DNA of 25,096 bases from CAIKMD01 sp035277525. Its GTDB lineage: Bacteria > Pseudomonadota > Alphaproteobacteria > ATCC43930 > CGMCC-115725. The stretch's first letter is position 1; every line of letters starts with the position of its first letter. Below the pieces are notes generated by a model. That model saw nothing but the letters and a program-made list of their open reading frames with translations, was not told the origin of the DNA and did not search any database. The position numbers and the translations under genes are program-made. Below, one piece after another: positions 17,337-24,350 of the stretch. The stretch spans positions 1 through 25,096 of the forward strand of contig DATEKH010000118.1 in assembly GCA_035277525.1 (NCBI GenBank), in the 5' to 3' direction.

Positions 17337-18062
17337 ATGTCACCGGAAATCATCTCCGATCTTGCCCCGACGGGCATTCTGCGCGCGGGCATCAACCTAT
17401 CGAACTTCCTGCTGGTGACCGGCAAAACCTCTCAAGGCCAACCCGAGGGTGTCGCCCCCGATATGGCCCGCGAGGTCGCGACGCGGCTCGGCGTTCCGGT
17501 CAGGTACGTGACCTTCAAGTCGCCCGGCGAACTCGCGGATCAGGCGGGCAAGGGCGTTTGGGATATCGGGCTGATCGGCGCGGAGCCGCAACGTGCCGAG
17601 ACGATCGCGTTCACGGCGGCCTATGTCGAGATCGAAGCCACCTATCTCGTGCCGGCCGGCTCGCGCTTGAGAACAATCGCGGATGTCGACGCGTCCGGCG
17701 TGCGCATCGCGGTGGCGGGCCGCAGTGCCTATGGTCTCTGGCTCGACCGCAACATTCGGCACGCCGAGCTGGTGCGGGCCGACAGTCTCGGCGGCGCAAC
17801 CGAGCAATTCATTCAAGGGAAGCTGGAGGCGCTCGCGGGCCTGAGGCCAGGGCTTCTCGCTGACCTCGACAAGCTGCCTGGAGCGCGGATCATCGACGGC
17901 AAGTTCAGCGCGGTGCAGCAGGCGATCGGAACGGCCAAGAAAAACACGGCCGGCGGCGCATACCTCAACGACTTTGTCGAAGAGGCCAAGGCTTCGGGCC
18001 TGGTCGCGCGCCTCATCGAGCGGCACAAGGTTCGCGGTCTCTCTGTGGCGCCGCCGGCGTGA
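17337..18062 (+). CDS. Family-3 solute-binding-domain protein without export signal
   Basis: 241 residues with the SBP_bac_3 fold seen in polar amino-acid transporters: an N-terminal strand LRAGINLSNFLLVTG, the EGVAPDMAREVATRLGVPVRYVTF motif, GVWDIGLIGAEPQRAETIAFTAAYVEIEATYLVPAGS, and a C-terminal lobe with QAIGTAKKN. The protein begins MSPEIISDLAPTGILRAG with no hydrophobic signal, so it appears cytosolic. An in-frame upstream start that would add one was not found. GGGAG lies 12 bases before the ATG. No transporter genes adjoin it. It may be a solitary cytosolic sensor or enzyme-like relative, or an exported protein whose signal has been lost; the ligand is unknown. Confidence 0.85.
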   Translation: MSPEIISDLAPTGILRAGINLSNFLLVTGKTSQGQPEGVAPDMAREVATRLGVPVRYVTFKSPGELADQAGKGVWDIGLIGAEPQRAETIAFTAAYVEIEATYLVPAGSRLRTIADVDASGVRIAVAGRSAYGLWLDRNIRHAELVRADSLGGATEQFIQGKLEALAGLRPGLLADLDKLPGARIIDGKFSAVQQAIGTAKKNTAGGAYLNDFVEEAKASGLVARLIERHKVRGLSVAPPA

Positions 18063-18108
18063 TCGTCGAGATCACGGTCGATCGGCATTCCGGCCCAGGA
18101 CCAGACCC

Positions 18109-18303
18109 GTGAGCGCCGCCGCCATGTTGCTTTTGCTCATCGGCGTCGTTTTGTTGGCGGCCGGCCTGCTCTTTACGGGGCAAGGCTGGGGATTGATCCG
18201 CTGGCCCGCACGCAGCTTCATGATCGATGAAACAAGGTGGATCTACTATGGCGGCGCGATTGCCCTGGCCGGGCTTGTGCTGATCATCGTGTCACGACGA
18301 TAG
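18109..18303 (+). CDS. Small two-helix inner-membrane protein
   Basis: 64 residues from a GTG at 18109, with AGGA eight bases upstream; an ATG at 18124 would remove five residues. Two membrane helices: residues about 6-22 (LLLLIGVVLLAAGLLF) and about 43-60 (YGGAIALAGLVLIIVS), joined by a loop GQGWGLIRWPARSFMIDETRW that holds several aromatic residues. I do not recognise a named family, but the composition and defined loop look like a genuine conserved small membrane protein. It follows the solute-binding gene by 46 bp on the same strand and may share its transcript. Confidence 0.7.
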   Translation: MSAAAMLLLLIGVVLLAAGLLFTGQGWGLIRWPARSFMIDETRWIYYGGAIALAGLVLIIVSRR

Positions 18304-18619
18304 CGCGAGCGCGTTGCGAGCTCGGGCACGCTGCACCCGCACTGCGGCTCGTCCAGCGCGCAGCGGTGCTCTCTGAGAGTCTGAACGCTCGGAGCGTTCC
18401 CTCGGCAGCAACCATGTCATCCTTGCTTGAAACCGGGCATGAGGTGCCCTATCTGGTACGCACAGAGCGTTCATCACCTTTATCCAAGTCGCGGCGTGGC
18501 AAAGCGAAAAACGAAAACTGCGAAACGAAGCCAATCTCGGCCTGCGCATCTGCCGCCAGCGGCGGACAGCTATGCGGCCCTGTCTCGGCGCGCCAATCCG
18601 CGCTAAGCATAAGCCTCTG
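18304..18619. other. Gene-free stretch upstream of the MFS transporter
   Basis: 316 bp of visibly lower GC than the neighbouring genes. Short reading frames here lack family features. It contains a perfect 8+1+8 palindrome GAACGCTC-G-GAGCGTTC (18383-18399) and a promoter-like site at 18427-18455, listed separately. The 3' part (about 18495-18545) is A-rich. No RNA gene was recognised. Confidence 0.6.
18427..18455 (+). promoter_or_regulatory. Candidate sigma70 promoter with operator-like inverted repeat, MFS transporter
   Basis: TTGAAA (18427-18432), 17-bp spacer, TATCTG (18450-18455). The spacer contains the inverted repeat GGGCA-TGAGG-TGCCC (18435-18449), which could be an operator between the two hexamers. 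A second perfect palindrome lies about 30 bp upstream (18383-18399). No regulator gene adjoins, so regulation is inference. Confidence 0.4.
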
Positions 18620-19786
18620 ATGGCCATCCTCTTTCTCATCGTCTTCATCGATCTGGTCGGCTTCGGCGTGGTGATCCCGCTGCTGCCCTATTACGCGCTT
18701 GAGTACCACGCGACGCCTTTCGAAGTGACCACCTTGATGGCGTGCTACTCCTTTGCGCAGCTCTTCTCCTCACCCTTTCTCGGGCGGCTCTCGGACAAGG
18801 TCGGACGCAAGCCGATCCTTTTGACGAGCCTTTCCGTCTCGGTCATGTCTTATCTCTGGCTCGGCTTTGCCGACGCCCTCTGGATGCTGTTCGCGGCGCG
18901 GCTTCTGGCCGGTGCGGGCGCGGGCAATATAGCCTCGGCCCAGGCCTATATCAGCGACGTCACCGAGCCGGAAAAGCGCGCCAAGGGCATGGGGCTCATC
19001 GGCGCCGCCTTCGGGCTCGGCTTCACCTTTGGCCCGGTGCTGGGCGGCGTTCTCGCCGGCACCCATCCCAATGCGGGCGATCTCGCCCGGCCGGCCTTCG
19101 TCGCGGCGGCGCTGTCGGCCATCGCGCTGTGCCTGACCGCCATCCGCCTCAAGGAGAGTCTCGCGCCCGAGCTGCGCGGCCGTGCCGAGCGGACCGGGCG
19201 AATCGAGCTGGCGAAGGACGCCTGGGCGCGGCCCGATCTGCGCCACCTTATTCTCCTCTTCTTCCTCACCACCACGGCGTTCGCCGGGCTCGAGAGCACC
19301 TTCGCGATCTGGGCGAACAGCAAATTCAGCTGGGGGCCGCAACAGGTCGGGCTGATGTTCTTCTATGTCGGGCTGGTGCTCGCGCTGATCCAGGGCGGGC
19401 TGATCGGGCGCATGTCGCACCGCTTCGGCGAGGCGCGGCTCGTCATGATCGGGGCGGTGCTGCTCACCTTGGGCCTGGCGAGCCTGCCCTTGAGCAGCCG
19501 GCTCGCGATCATCTTGATCGTCATGGCCGTGCTGTCGGTCGGTCTCGGCCTGCTCAGCCCCTCGATCACCAGCCTCGTCTCGCGGGCCGCCGCCGCCACC
19601 GAGCGCGGCGGGATCTTGGGCGTCAACCAATCGGCCCAGAGCCTCGCGCGCATCATCGGCCCGCTCATCGCCGGGCTCGTCTATACCGCCGGCGGCCGCG
19701 CCGCACCTTATTATGTGGGCGCCCTGATCATGTTGGCGGTGGTGGCGATGGCCGTTCGATTGCCGCGCGGGGAGAAACTGGCTTGA
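18620..19786 (+). CDS. MFS drug/proton antiporter, TetA-like
   Basis: Inner-membrane major-facilitator transporter of 388 residues with twelve predicted helices, of the TCR/Tet-like DHA1 branch, which usually exports drugs with proton uptake. Helix 1 is MAILFLIVFIDLVGFGVVIPLLPYY, with the DLVGFGVVIPLLP motif typical of this branch. Motif A between helices 2 and 3 is GRLSDKVGRKP (55-65). Helix 5 carries GAAFGLGFTFGPVLGGVLAG (motif C). The start ATG at 18620 aligns with relatives; an ATG at 18572 would add sixteen residues. The substrate is unknown, and the gene should not be read as a tetracycline resistance determinant. Its stop overlaps the start region of the ABC exporter. Confidence 0.88.
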   Translation: MAILFLIVFIDLVGFGVVIPLLPYYALEYHATPFEVTTLMACYSFAQLFSSPFLGRLSDKVGRKPILLTSLSVSVMSYLWLGFADALWMLFAARLLAGAGAGNIASAQAYISDVTEPEKRAKGMGLIGAAFGLGFTFGPVLGGVLAGTHPNAGDLARPAFVAAALSAIALCLTAIRLKESLAPELRGRAERTGRIELAKDAWARPDLRHLILLFFLTTTAFAGLESTFAIWANSKFSWGPQQVGLMFFYVGLVLALIQGGLIGRMSHRFGEARLVMIGAVLLTLGLASLPLSSRLAIILIVMAVLSVGLGLLSPSITSLVSRAAAATERGGILGVNQSAQSLARIIGPLIAGLVYTAGGRAAPYYVGALIMLAVVAMAVRLPRGEKLA

Positions 19787-19788
19787 GC

Positions 19789-21642
19789 ATGAGCAGAGAC
19801 CGCGGCGGCCAGCGCCGGCGGATCGATCGCCACCGCGAGGTCGGGTTCAAAGAGGAGCTCGTCGCGGTCGGCAAGCTCTTGCCCTTCCTCTGGCCGCGCG
19901 GCGCCTGGGATTTGCGCGCCCGCGTCGTGATCGCGATCGGCCTTTTGATCCTTGCCAAGTCGATCAACGTCTATGTGCCGATGCTTTACAAGCATTCGGT
20001 CGATGCGCTCTCGCCCAAGGCGGCGTTCCTCGTCGTGCCGGTCATGTTCATCATCGGCTATGGCGTGGCGCGCGTCGCGGCCCAAGCTTTCGCCGAGCTG
20101 CGCGACGCGGTCTTCGCCAAGGTCGGCCAGCGCGCGGTGCGCCAGGTCGCGCTCGCGACCTTCCGCCATCTGCACCAGCTGTCGCTGCGCTTCCATTTGG
20201 AGCGCCAGACCGGCGGCCTCTCGCGCGCGGTCGAGCGCGGCATCCGCGGCACCGAGTTCCTGCTCGACTATTTCCTCTTCAGCTTCGTGCCGACCCTGTT
20301 CGAGATCGTGCTGGTATGCTCGATCCTCTGGGGGCTCTATGAGTGGAGCTTCGCGGTCGTGACCTTTGCCACGATCCTCGGCTATGTCGGCTTCACCTTC
20401 ACGGTCACCGATTGGCGGCTGCAGTTTCGCCGCGAGATGAACGAGCGCGACAGCGAGGCCAACACCAAGGCGATCGACAGCCTCCTCAATTTCGAGACCG
20501 TCAAATATTTCGCCAATGAGGAGCACGAGGCGCGGCGCTTCGATTCGGCGCTCCAGGCTTATGAGATCGCCGCCGTCCGCAGCCAGCACACGCTCTCCTT
20601 CCTCAATATCGGCCAGGGCGCGATCATCGCCTGCGGCCTTGTCGGTGTGATGCTCTTGGCGGGCCAGGGCGTGGTCGCCGGCCGCATGACGGTCGGCGAT
20701 TTCGTCCTGGTCAATTCCTATCTCGTGCAGCTCTACATGCCCTTGAACGTGCTGGGCATGGTCTATCGCAACATCAAGCAGTCGCTCACCGATCTCGAAT
20801 CGATGTTCCGTCTCTTGAAGGTCGCGCCCGAGGTTCAGGACAAGCCGGGTGCGCCGGCGCTCCAGGCGGCGCGGGGCGAGATCGTCTTCGACCATGTCTC
20901 TTTCGCCTATGATCCGCGCCGGCCGATCCTCAAGGACGTGTCATTCCGCGTCGCGCCCGGCGGCTCGCTCGCCATCGTCGGTCCGTCGGGCGCGGGCAAA
21001 TCGACCATCTCGCGACTGCTCTTCCGCTTCTACGACGTGAACGAGGGCGCGATCCGCATCGACGGCCAGGATCTGCGCGACGTCACCCAGGACAGCATTC
21101 GCCGCGCCATCGGCGTCGTGCCGCAGGACACGGTCCTCTTTAATGATTCGATCTTCTACAACATCGCCTATGGCCGGCCGGGCGCGGCACCCGACGAGGT
21201 CGAGGAGGCGGCGCGCCATGCGCGCATCGACGATTTGATCGCCGCGCTGCCCGACGGCTACCAGAGCCCGGTGGGCGAGCGCGGGCTGAAGCTCTCGGGC
21301 GGCGAGAAGCAGCGCGTCGCCATCGCCCGCGTGATCCTCAAAGAGCCGCGCATCCTGCTCTTCGACGAGGCGACCTCGGCGCTCGACACCAAGACCGAGC
21401 GCGAGATCCAGGCGAGCCTCGACGAGGTCTCGGAAAACCGAACCACCCTCATCATCGCCCATCGCCTCTCGACGGTGATCCACGCGGATGAAATCCTGGT
21501 GCTGGATGAAGGCCGGATCGTCGAGCGCGGCAATCATGCGCAGCTGATCGCGCATCACGGCGTCTATGCCGCGATGTGGCAGCGTCAGCAGGAGGCCGAT
21601 GCCCGGGCCGCTGCGCTCGCCGCCGCCGAGGTGGCGGAGTAG
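19789..21642 (+). CDS. ABC exporter of the Atm1/HMT1 (ABCB7-like) family
   Basis: Homodimeric inner-membrane exporter, 617 residues, with the membrane and ATPase domains fused. Members move glutathione conjugates, glutathione-polysulfide or heavy-metal complexes; alphaproteobacterial Atm1 is the model for mitochondrial Fe-S export. Six membrane helices lie in residues about 35-310, with LERQTGGLSRAVERGIRG and the family sequence NFETVKYFANEEHEARRF. The ATPase domain has Walker A GPSGAGKS (398-405), signature LSGGEKQRV (502-510), Walker B LLFDEATS (Asp526, Glu527) and the H-loop His558. GGAGAAA is 8 bases before a TTG at 19783 and 14 before the ATG at 19789, so the TTG, which overlaps the MFS stop, may be the true start. 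Confidence 0.93.
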   Translation: MSRDRGGQRRRIDRHREVGFKEELVAVGKLLPFLWPRGAWDLRARVVIAIGLLILAKSINVYVPMLYKHSVDALSPKAAFLVVPVMFIIGYGVARVAAQAFAELRDAVFAKVGQRAVRQVALATFRHLHQLSLRFHLERQTGGLSRAVERGIRGTEFLLDYFLFSFVPTLFEIVLVCSILWGLYEWSFAVVTFATILGYVGFTFTVTDWRLQFRREMNERDSEANTKAIDSLLNFETVKYFANEEHEARRFDSALQAYEIAAVRSQHTLSFLNIGQGAIIACGLVGVMLLAGQGVVAGRMTVGDFVLVNSYLVQLYMPLNVLGMVYRNIKQSLTDLESMFRLLKVAPEVQDKPGAPALQAARGEIVFDHVSFAYDPRRPILKDVSFRVAPGGSLAIVGPSGAGKSTISRLLFRFYDVNEGAIRIDGQDLRDVTQDSIRRAIGVVPQDTVLFNDSIFYNIAYGRPGAAPDEVEEAARHARIDDLIAALPDGYQSPVGERGLKLSGGEKQRVAIARVILKEPRILLFDEATSALDTKTEREIQASLDEVSENRTTLIIAHRLSTVIHADEILVLDEGRIVERGNHAQLIAHHGVYAAMWQRQQEADARAAALAAAEVAE

Positions 21643-21677
21643 CCGGACGCGAAACCCGGACGCCATTCGCCGGACGC

Positions 21678-21706
21678 TTGACCCAATTCTCGCCTTGCCC
21701 TAGAAA
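21678..21706 (+). promoter_or_regulatory. rpmB promoter
   Basis: TTGACC (21678-21683), a 17-bp spacer and TAGAAA (21701-21706) closely match the housekeeping consensus. A transcript starting near 21713 would have a leader of about 24 bases that contains the ribosome binding site AGGGAAGG (21721-21728), eight bases before the ATG. Confidence 0.65.
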
Positions 21707-21736
21707 ATCGCCCCTCCACAAGGGAAGGTTCCGGTC

Positions 21737-22036
21737 ATGGCGCGGCGGTGCATCATCACGGGCAAAGGCGTTCAGGTTGGCAACAATGTCAGCCACGCCA
21801 ACAACAAGACGAAGCGCCGCTTCCTCCCCAATCTGCAAAGCTCGGCCGTGCTGTCGGACGCGCTGGGTCATGCGGTGCGGCTGCGGCTCTCGACCCGCGC
21901 CATCCGCACGATCGAGCACAATGGCGGGCTCGACGCCTATCTCCTTGACACGCCCGACAACAAGCTTGGCGTGGATGCGCGCCGCTTGAAGCGCCGCATC
22001 GAGCAAGCGAAAGCCAAGCGCGAGGCGCGGGCTTAA
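21737..22036 (+). CDS. rpmB: 50S ribosomal protein L28
   Basis: 99-residue basic ribosomal protein of the large subunit. MARRCIITGKGVQVGNNVSHANNKTKRRFLPNLQ is the conserved N-terminus; LRLSTRAIRTIEHNGGLDAYLLDT and the Lys/Arg-rich tail KLGVDARRLKRRIEQAKAKREA follow the alphaproteobacterial pattern. There is only one cysteine, so no zinc-ribbon form. It has its own strong promoter and Shine-Dalgarno, and is followed directly by two overlapping hairpins, the second a rho-independent terminator. No other ribosomal gene adjoins, which is normal for rpmB in this class. Confidence 0.98.
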   Translation: MARRCIITGKGVQVGNNVSHANNKTKRRFLPNLQSSAVLSDALGHAVRLRLSTRAIRTIEHNGGLDAYLLDTPDNKLGVDARRLKRRIEQAKAKREARA

Positions 22037-22081
22037 GCCCGTTCGCGTTCCGCTTTCGCTTTTGCATCATCGCGAACGGGC
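22037..22081 (+). other. Hairpin directly after the rpmB stop codon
   Basis: GCCCGTTCGCG (22037-22047) pairs over 11 bases with CGCGAACGGGC (22071-22081), loop 23 bases. Its right arm shares GGGC (22078-22081) with the left arm of the terminator hairpin that follows, so the two structures compete. Confidence 0.6.
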
Positions 22082-22110
22082 TGCCGCTGATCGCGGCGGC
22101 CCGTTTCTCT
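22078..22110 (+). terminator. Rho-independent terminator of rpmB
   Basis: GGGCTGCCGC (22078-22087), loop TGATC, GCGGCGGCCC (22093-22102); nine Watson-Crick pairs plus one G-T wobble, followed by GTTTCTCT as the T-rich tail. Confidence 0.7.
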
Positions 22111-22922
22111 TATTCGCTGCTGCGATCTGTTCGCGGCGACGATCTTCCCGATGGCGAGATCGATGCCGGCATTGCACGCGCGCAGCCGCCGCGCCGCGTT
22201 CGATTTGCCACACCCAGCGAAAAAAATTCCGACGATCGTTTGACGAGCCGTTGCGATCGGCTCCGGCGGCGAAATTTTCGAATTTCCCCGCGAGTCGCGA
22301 AATCGCATTCGCTTGGGCCGGTTTCGGCTTCGACCGCATTGCCGCGCGGCGTCGCGGTGCGCGGCGGCGATCGCGCGCCCGGGAAAGAGACCGATCGCCG
22401 CGCTTGTCGCAGCGATCGCGGCGGATGCAACCGCGCGCGTGCGCCATCAACGAGGGATGGTGCCGTCGCGTTGCGGTAAACGCTGCCGACAGGAGACGCA
22501 TGTCCCACCTTGCGCGACGCGGCGGCGAATTTTTCGAGCGATGGTGAAACTGCGTGCGGCAAATTTGGCGCGACGCAAGCGGCCCGTGTCGGCTCGCGCG
22601 CGTCGGTGTTGCGCAGCTTGAGCGATGCCTTATCGCGTTGTGTGCGTCGCGCCTGTGCCGCAACGGCGTGCCGCGCGCATGTGAAAAGAAATCCGCAAAA
22701 CACGCGGGTTTCCTGCATGACCGCGGCGTTCGTGCACGCCGCGCGCGTAGGACCAAAGCAGTCCAGGGTCCGGTTTGGTCGGGTGAGTTGGGGCGGGGTC
22801 TCGTCGTGCCTCGCCGCGTGTTCGAGTGCCAGCGCGGGCGCGCGCCGAGAACCGCCCGCGGCCAGCCCGTTGCTCCAGCCGCGGCGGGCGCCACCGCGGC
22901 TTTGCCCACCCCAAAATACTGA
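22111..22922. other. Gene-free stretch of about 800 bp between rpmB and the lysine-rich ORF
   Basis: All frames are open for long distances only because the DNA is GC-rich; the translations are Arg/Ala-rich and low-complexity, and none shows a domain, a signal peptide or a good ribosome site. The DNA is very rich in CG dinucleotides, with five CGATCG sites between about 22230 and 22430. Inverted repeat GACCAAA (22751-22757) / TTTGGTC (22774-22780) is the clearest structure. I recognise no tmRNA, SRP, 6S or RNase P RNA. It may be a decayed gene or an unrecognised RNA. Confidence 0.5.
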
Positions 22923-22923
22923 C

Positions 22924-22962
22924 GGGGCTGCCCCCGAGTTTTGGCTCCCCGGGAGCAGCCCC
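22924..22962 (-). terminator. Strong hairpin, probable terminator of the lysine-rich ORF
   Basis: GGGGCTGC (22924-22931) and GCAGCCCC (22955-22962) pair exactly, with a further CCC/GGG extension inside. On the minus strand it is followed after a short gap by TATTTT, and it begins 28 bases past the stop of the 21-residue ORF. On the plus strand no T tract follows. Confidence 0.5.
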
Positions 22963-22990
22963 GCCATGGGTAGAGGCAGAAGTAGGAGGA

Positions 22991-23056
22991 CTACTTCTTC
23001 TTAGCCTTCTTTTTCCGCTTGGCCTTCTTCTTGGCCTTTTTCTTCATAGCTGCCAT
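22991..23056 (-). CDS. 21-residue lysine-rich mini-protein
   Basis: The ORF encodes 13 Lys, 5 Ala, 1 Arg and 2 Met and nothing else: MAAMKKKAKKKAKR continuing to KKK. An excellent Shine-Dalgarno, GAGGGAAG, stands four bases before the ATG, almost the same sequence as that of rpmB. It is followed by a strong hairpin terminator, and an AT-rich region with TTGACG lies upstream. The product would be a very basic peptide, likely to bind nucleic acid, like the tails of bacterial histone-H1-like proteins, but far shorter. I do not know an established family name. Chance alone is unlikely given the ribosome site, the clean stop and the purely Lys/Ala composition, but translation is unproven. Confidence 0.6.
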   Translation of the reverse strand: MAAMKKKAKKKAKRKKKAKKK

Positions 23057-23087
23057 TTGGCTTCCCTCTTGTGACGGGTTGTGCATC

Positions 23088-23116
23088 GGCCTATCCAATG
23101 CATCACCCAGCGTCAA
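23088..23116 (-). promoter_or_regulatory. Possible promoter of the lysine-rich ORF
   Basis: On the minus strand TTGACG (23116-23111) is followed after 17 bases by TAGGCC (23093-23088). The -35 is good and the -10 poor. The AT-rich block just upstream (23113-23143, with T7 and AATTATGTT) could act as an UP-like element. Confidence 0.3.
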
Positions 23117-23250
23117 AAAAACTAACATAATTTCAATCAATGGTGTAGGCGGAATGTCGCGCCGCTATACCTTGGGTACGTAAAACCAAGTTGGAAAGAA
23201 AATTTCCGGATCGAAGCACCCGCGCGAGAGAGAATGCAGCCCGGGCGCGG

Positions 23251-23270
23251 CCGCGACTTCCAAGTCGCGG
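23251..23270 (-). other. Perfect 9-bp inverted repeat after the 65-residue ORF
   Basis: CCGCGACTT (23251-23259) and AAGTCGCGG (23262-23270) pair exactly around a 2-base centre, 8 bases past the stop codon of the charged small ORF on the minus strand. There is no T tract; it may be a non-canonical terminator or a dyad protein-binding site. Confidence 0.5.
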
Positions 23271-23278
23271 CAAATAAT

Positions 23279-23476
23279 TCAGGGCGTTCGGCGCATCAAA
23301 TCGTCGATGCGCTCCTGAAGCTTTTCCTCGGCGCCCATTTCGGCCTCTGCATCCTTGTCGGCGTGACGCTCGGCGGCGGCCGTGGGGTTGCCGGCGGCAC
23401 GGTCGCGTTCTTCTGCGGCGCGGCGCCGCTCGGCTTCGGGATCGCGTTGCTTCTCTGTCTTGGGCTTGCGCGCCAT
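23279..23476 (-). CDS. Small highly charged protein (hypothetical)
   Basis: 65 residues, nearly all Arg, Lys, Glu, Asp and Ala: MARKPKTEKQRDPEAERRRAAEERDRAAGN, then AAERHADKDAEAEMGAEEKLQERIDDLMRR. It is probably one long soluble helix or disordered. GAGGAGG stands two bases before the ATG, a strong though close ribosome site. There is no signal peptide or membrane segment, and I recognise no named family. It lies upstream of the lysine-rich ORF on the same strand, 222 bp away, and downstream of the ABC transporter genes. Codon composition resembles the neighbours. It could be a small stress or nucleoid-associated protein, but this is a guess. Confidence 0.6.
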   Translation of the reverse strand: MARKPKTEKQRDPEAERRRAAEERDRAAGNPTAAAERHADKDAEAEMGAEEKLQERIDDLMRRTP

Positions 23477-23573
23477 GGCGGCCTCCTCGCAATTGCGACG
23501 GTGTGCGGCCGAGATTAGGCGCCGCGTGGCGGAACCGGCTTGATCTGGCTCAACCGCGCGGCTCGCAAGCCGC

Positions 23574-24350
23574 TCAGTCGTGACCGATGAGCTGCGCGAT
23601 GCGGCCGACGTAATGCTGGAACGCGGCGGTCTGCTTCACGTCCGCTTGGCGCGGGCGCGGCAGGTCGATGGCGATGATGTCGCGCAAGCGGCCCGGGCGG
23701 GGCGATAGAACCGCGACGCGATCGCCCAGCAGGATCGCTTCATCGATCTGATGGGTGATGAACACGATCGTCGTGCCGGCGACGGCGGCGATGCGCAGCA
23801 ATTCGCGCTGCATGGTTTCGCGCGTCAGCGCGTCGAGCGCGGCGAAGGGCTCATCCATCAGCAGGATGGCGGGCTCGATCGCCAAGGCGCGGGCGAGATT
23901 GACCCGCTGCCGCATGCCGCCCGACAATTCATGGGGGTAGTGCGACTCGAATCCCTTCAAGCCGACGAGCTCGATCATGGCCTGCGCGCGGGTCGCGGCC
24001 TCGCTCTTCTTGATGCCTTGGATCTCGAGCCCGAAGATGACGTTGCGCGTGACCGTTCGCCAAGGATAGAGCGCATCGTTCTGAAACACGAAACCGCGGT
24101 CGATCCCGGGCCCGGTCACGGTCCGCCCGCCGATGCTCGCGCGGCCGCCCGTTGGCTTGGCGAGGCCCTGAAGAATGCGCAGGAGCGTGGTCTTGCCGCA
24201 GCCCGACGGCCCGACGATCACGAAGAACTCGCCGGGCGCGATCTGAAGGTCGATGCCCTCCAGCACCTTCTGGCGCCGGCCGCGCGCGACGAATTCCATG
24301 TCGAGATGCTCGACCGTGACGCCGGCGGGATTGAGCTCCATGCGGGTCAC
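23574..24350 (-). CDS. NitT/TauT-type ABC transporter ATP-binding protein
   Basis: Cytosolic ATPase of an SsuB/TauB/NrtD-like importer, 258 residues. Walker A GPSGCGKT (47-54), Q-loop Gln90 in FVFQNDALYPWRTV, signature LSGGMRQRV (142-150), Walker B ILLMDEPFAALD (Asp166, Glu167) and H-loop His200 in FITHQIDEA are all intact. The substrate class (sulfonate, nitrate, taurine, pyrimidine precursor) cannot be told from the ATPase. The start is GTG at 24350, whose bases overlap the permease stop (GTGA), indicating translational coupling; an ATG at 24341 is an alternative. About 97 bp separate its stop from the charged small ORF. Confidence 0.94.
   Translation of the reverse strand: MTRMELNPAGVTVEHLDMEFVARGRRQKVLEGIDLQIAPGEFFVIVGPSGCGKTTLLRILQGLAKPTGGRASIGGRTVTGPGIDRGFVFQNDALYPWRTVTRNVIFGLEIQGIKKSEAATRAQAMIELVGLKGFESHYPHELSGGMRQRVNLARALAIEPAILLMDEPFAALDALTRETMQRELLRIAAVAGTTIVFITHQIDEAILLGDRVAVLSPRPGRLRDIIAIDLPRPRQADVKQTAAFQHYVGRIAQLIGHD

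Noticed and set aside
18304..18620. Small ORFs in the region before the MFS gene, including an A-rich stretch that looked like a repeat remnant
   Set aside because: No ribosome site, domain or second copy in the window.
18742..19788. N-terminal extension of the ABC exporter frame through the MFS gene
   Set aside because: Out-of-frame translation of the MFS gene; the exporter motifs begin after 19789.
22740..22800. Possible structured RNA around the GACCAAA/TTTGGTC repeat
   Set aside because: Only one short stem; no match to tmRNA, 6S, SRP or RNase P features that I can recognise.
22110..22967. Minus-strand frame of 285 codons downstream of the lysine-rich ORF
   Set aside because: It runs through the terminator hairpin, has no ribosome site and its composition is that of random GC-rich DNA.
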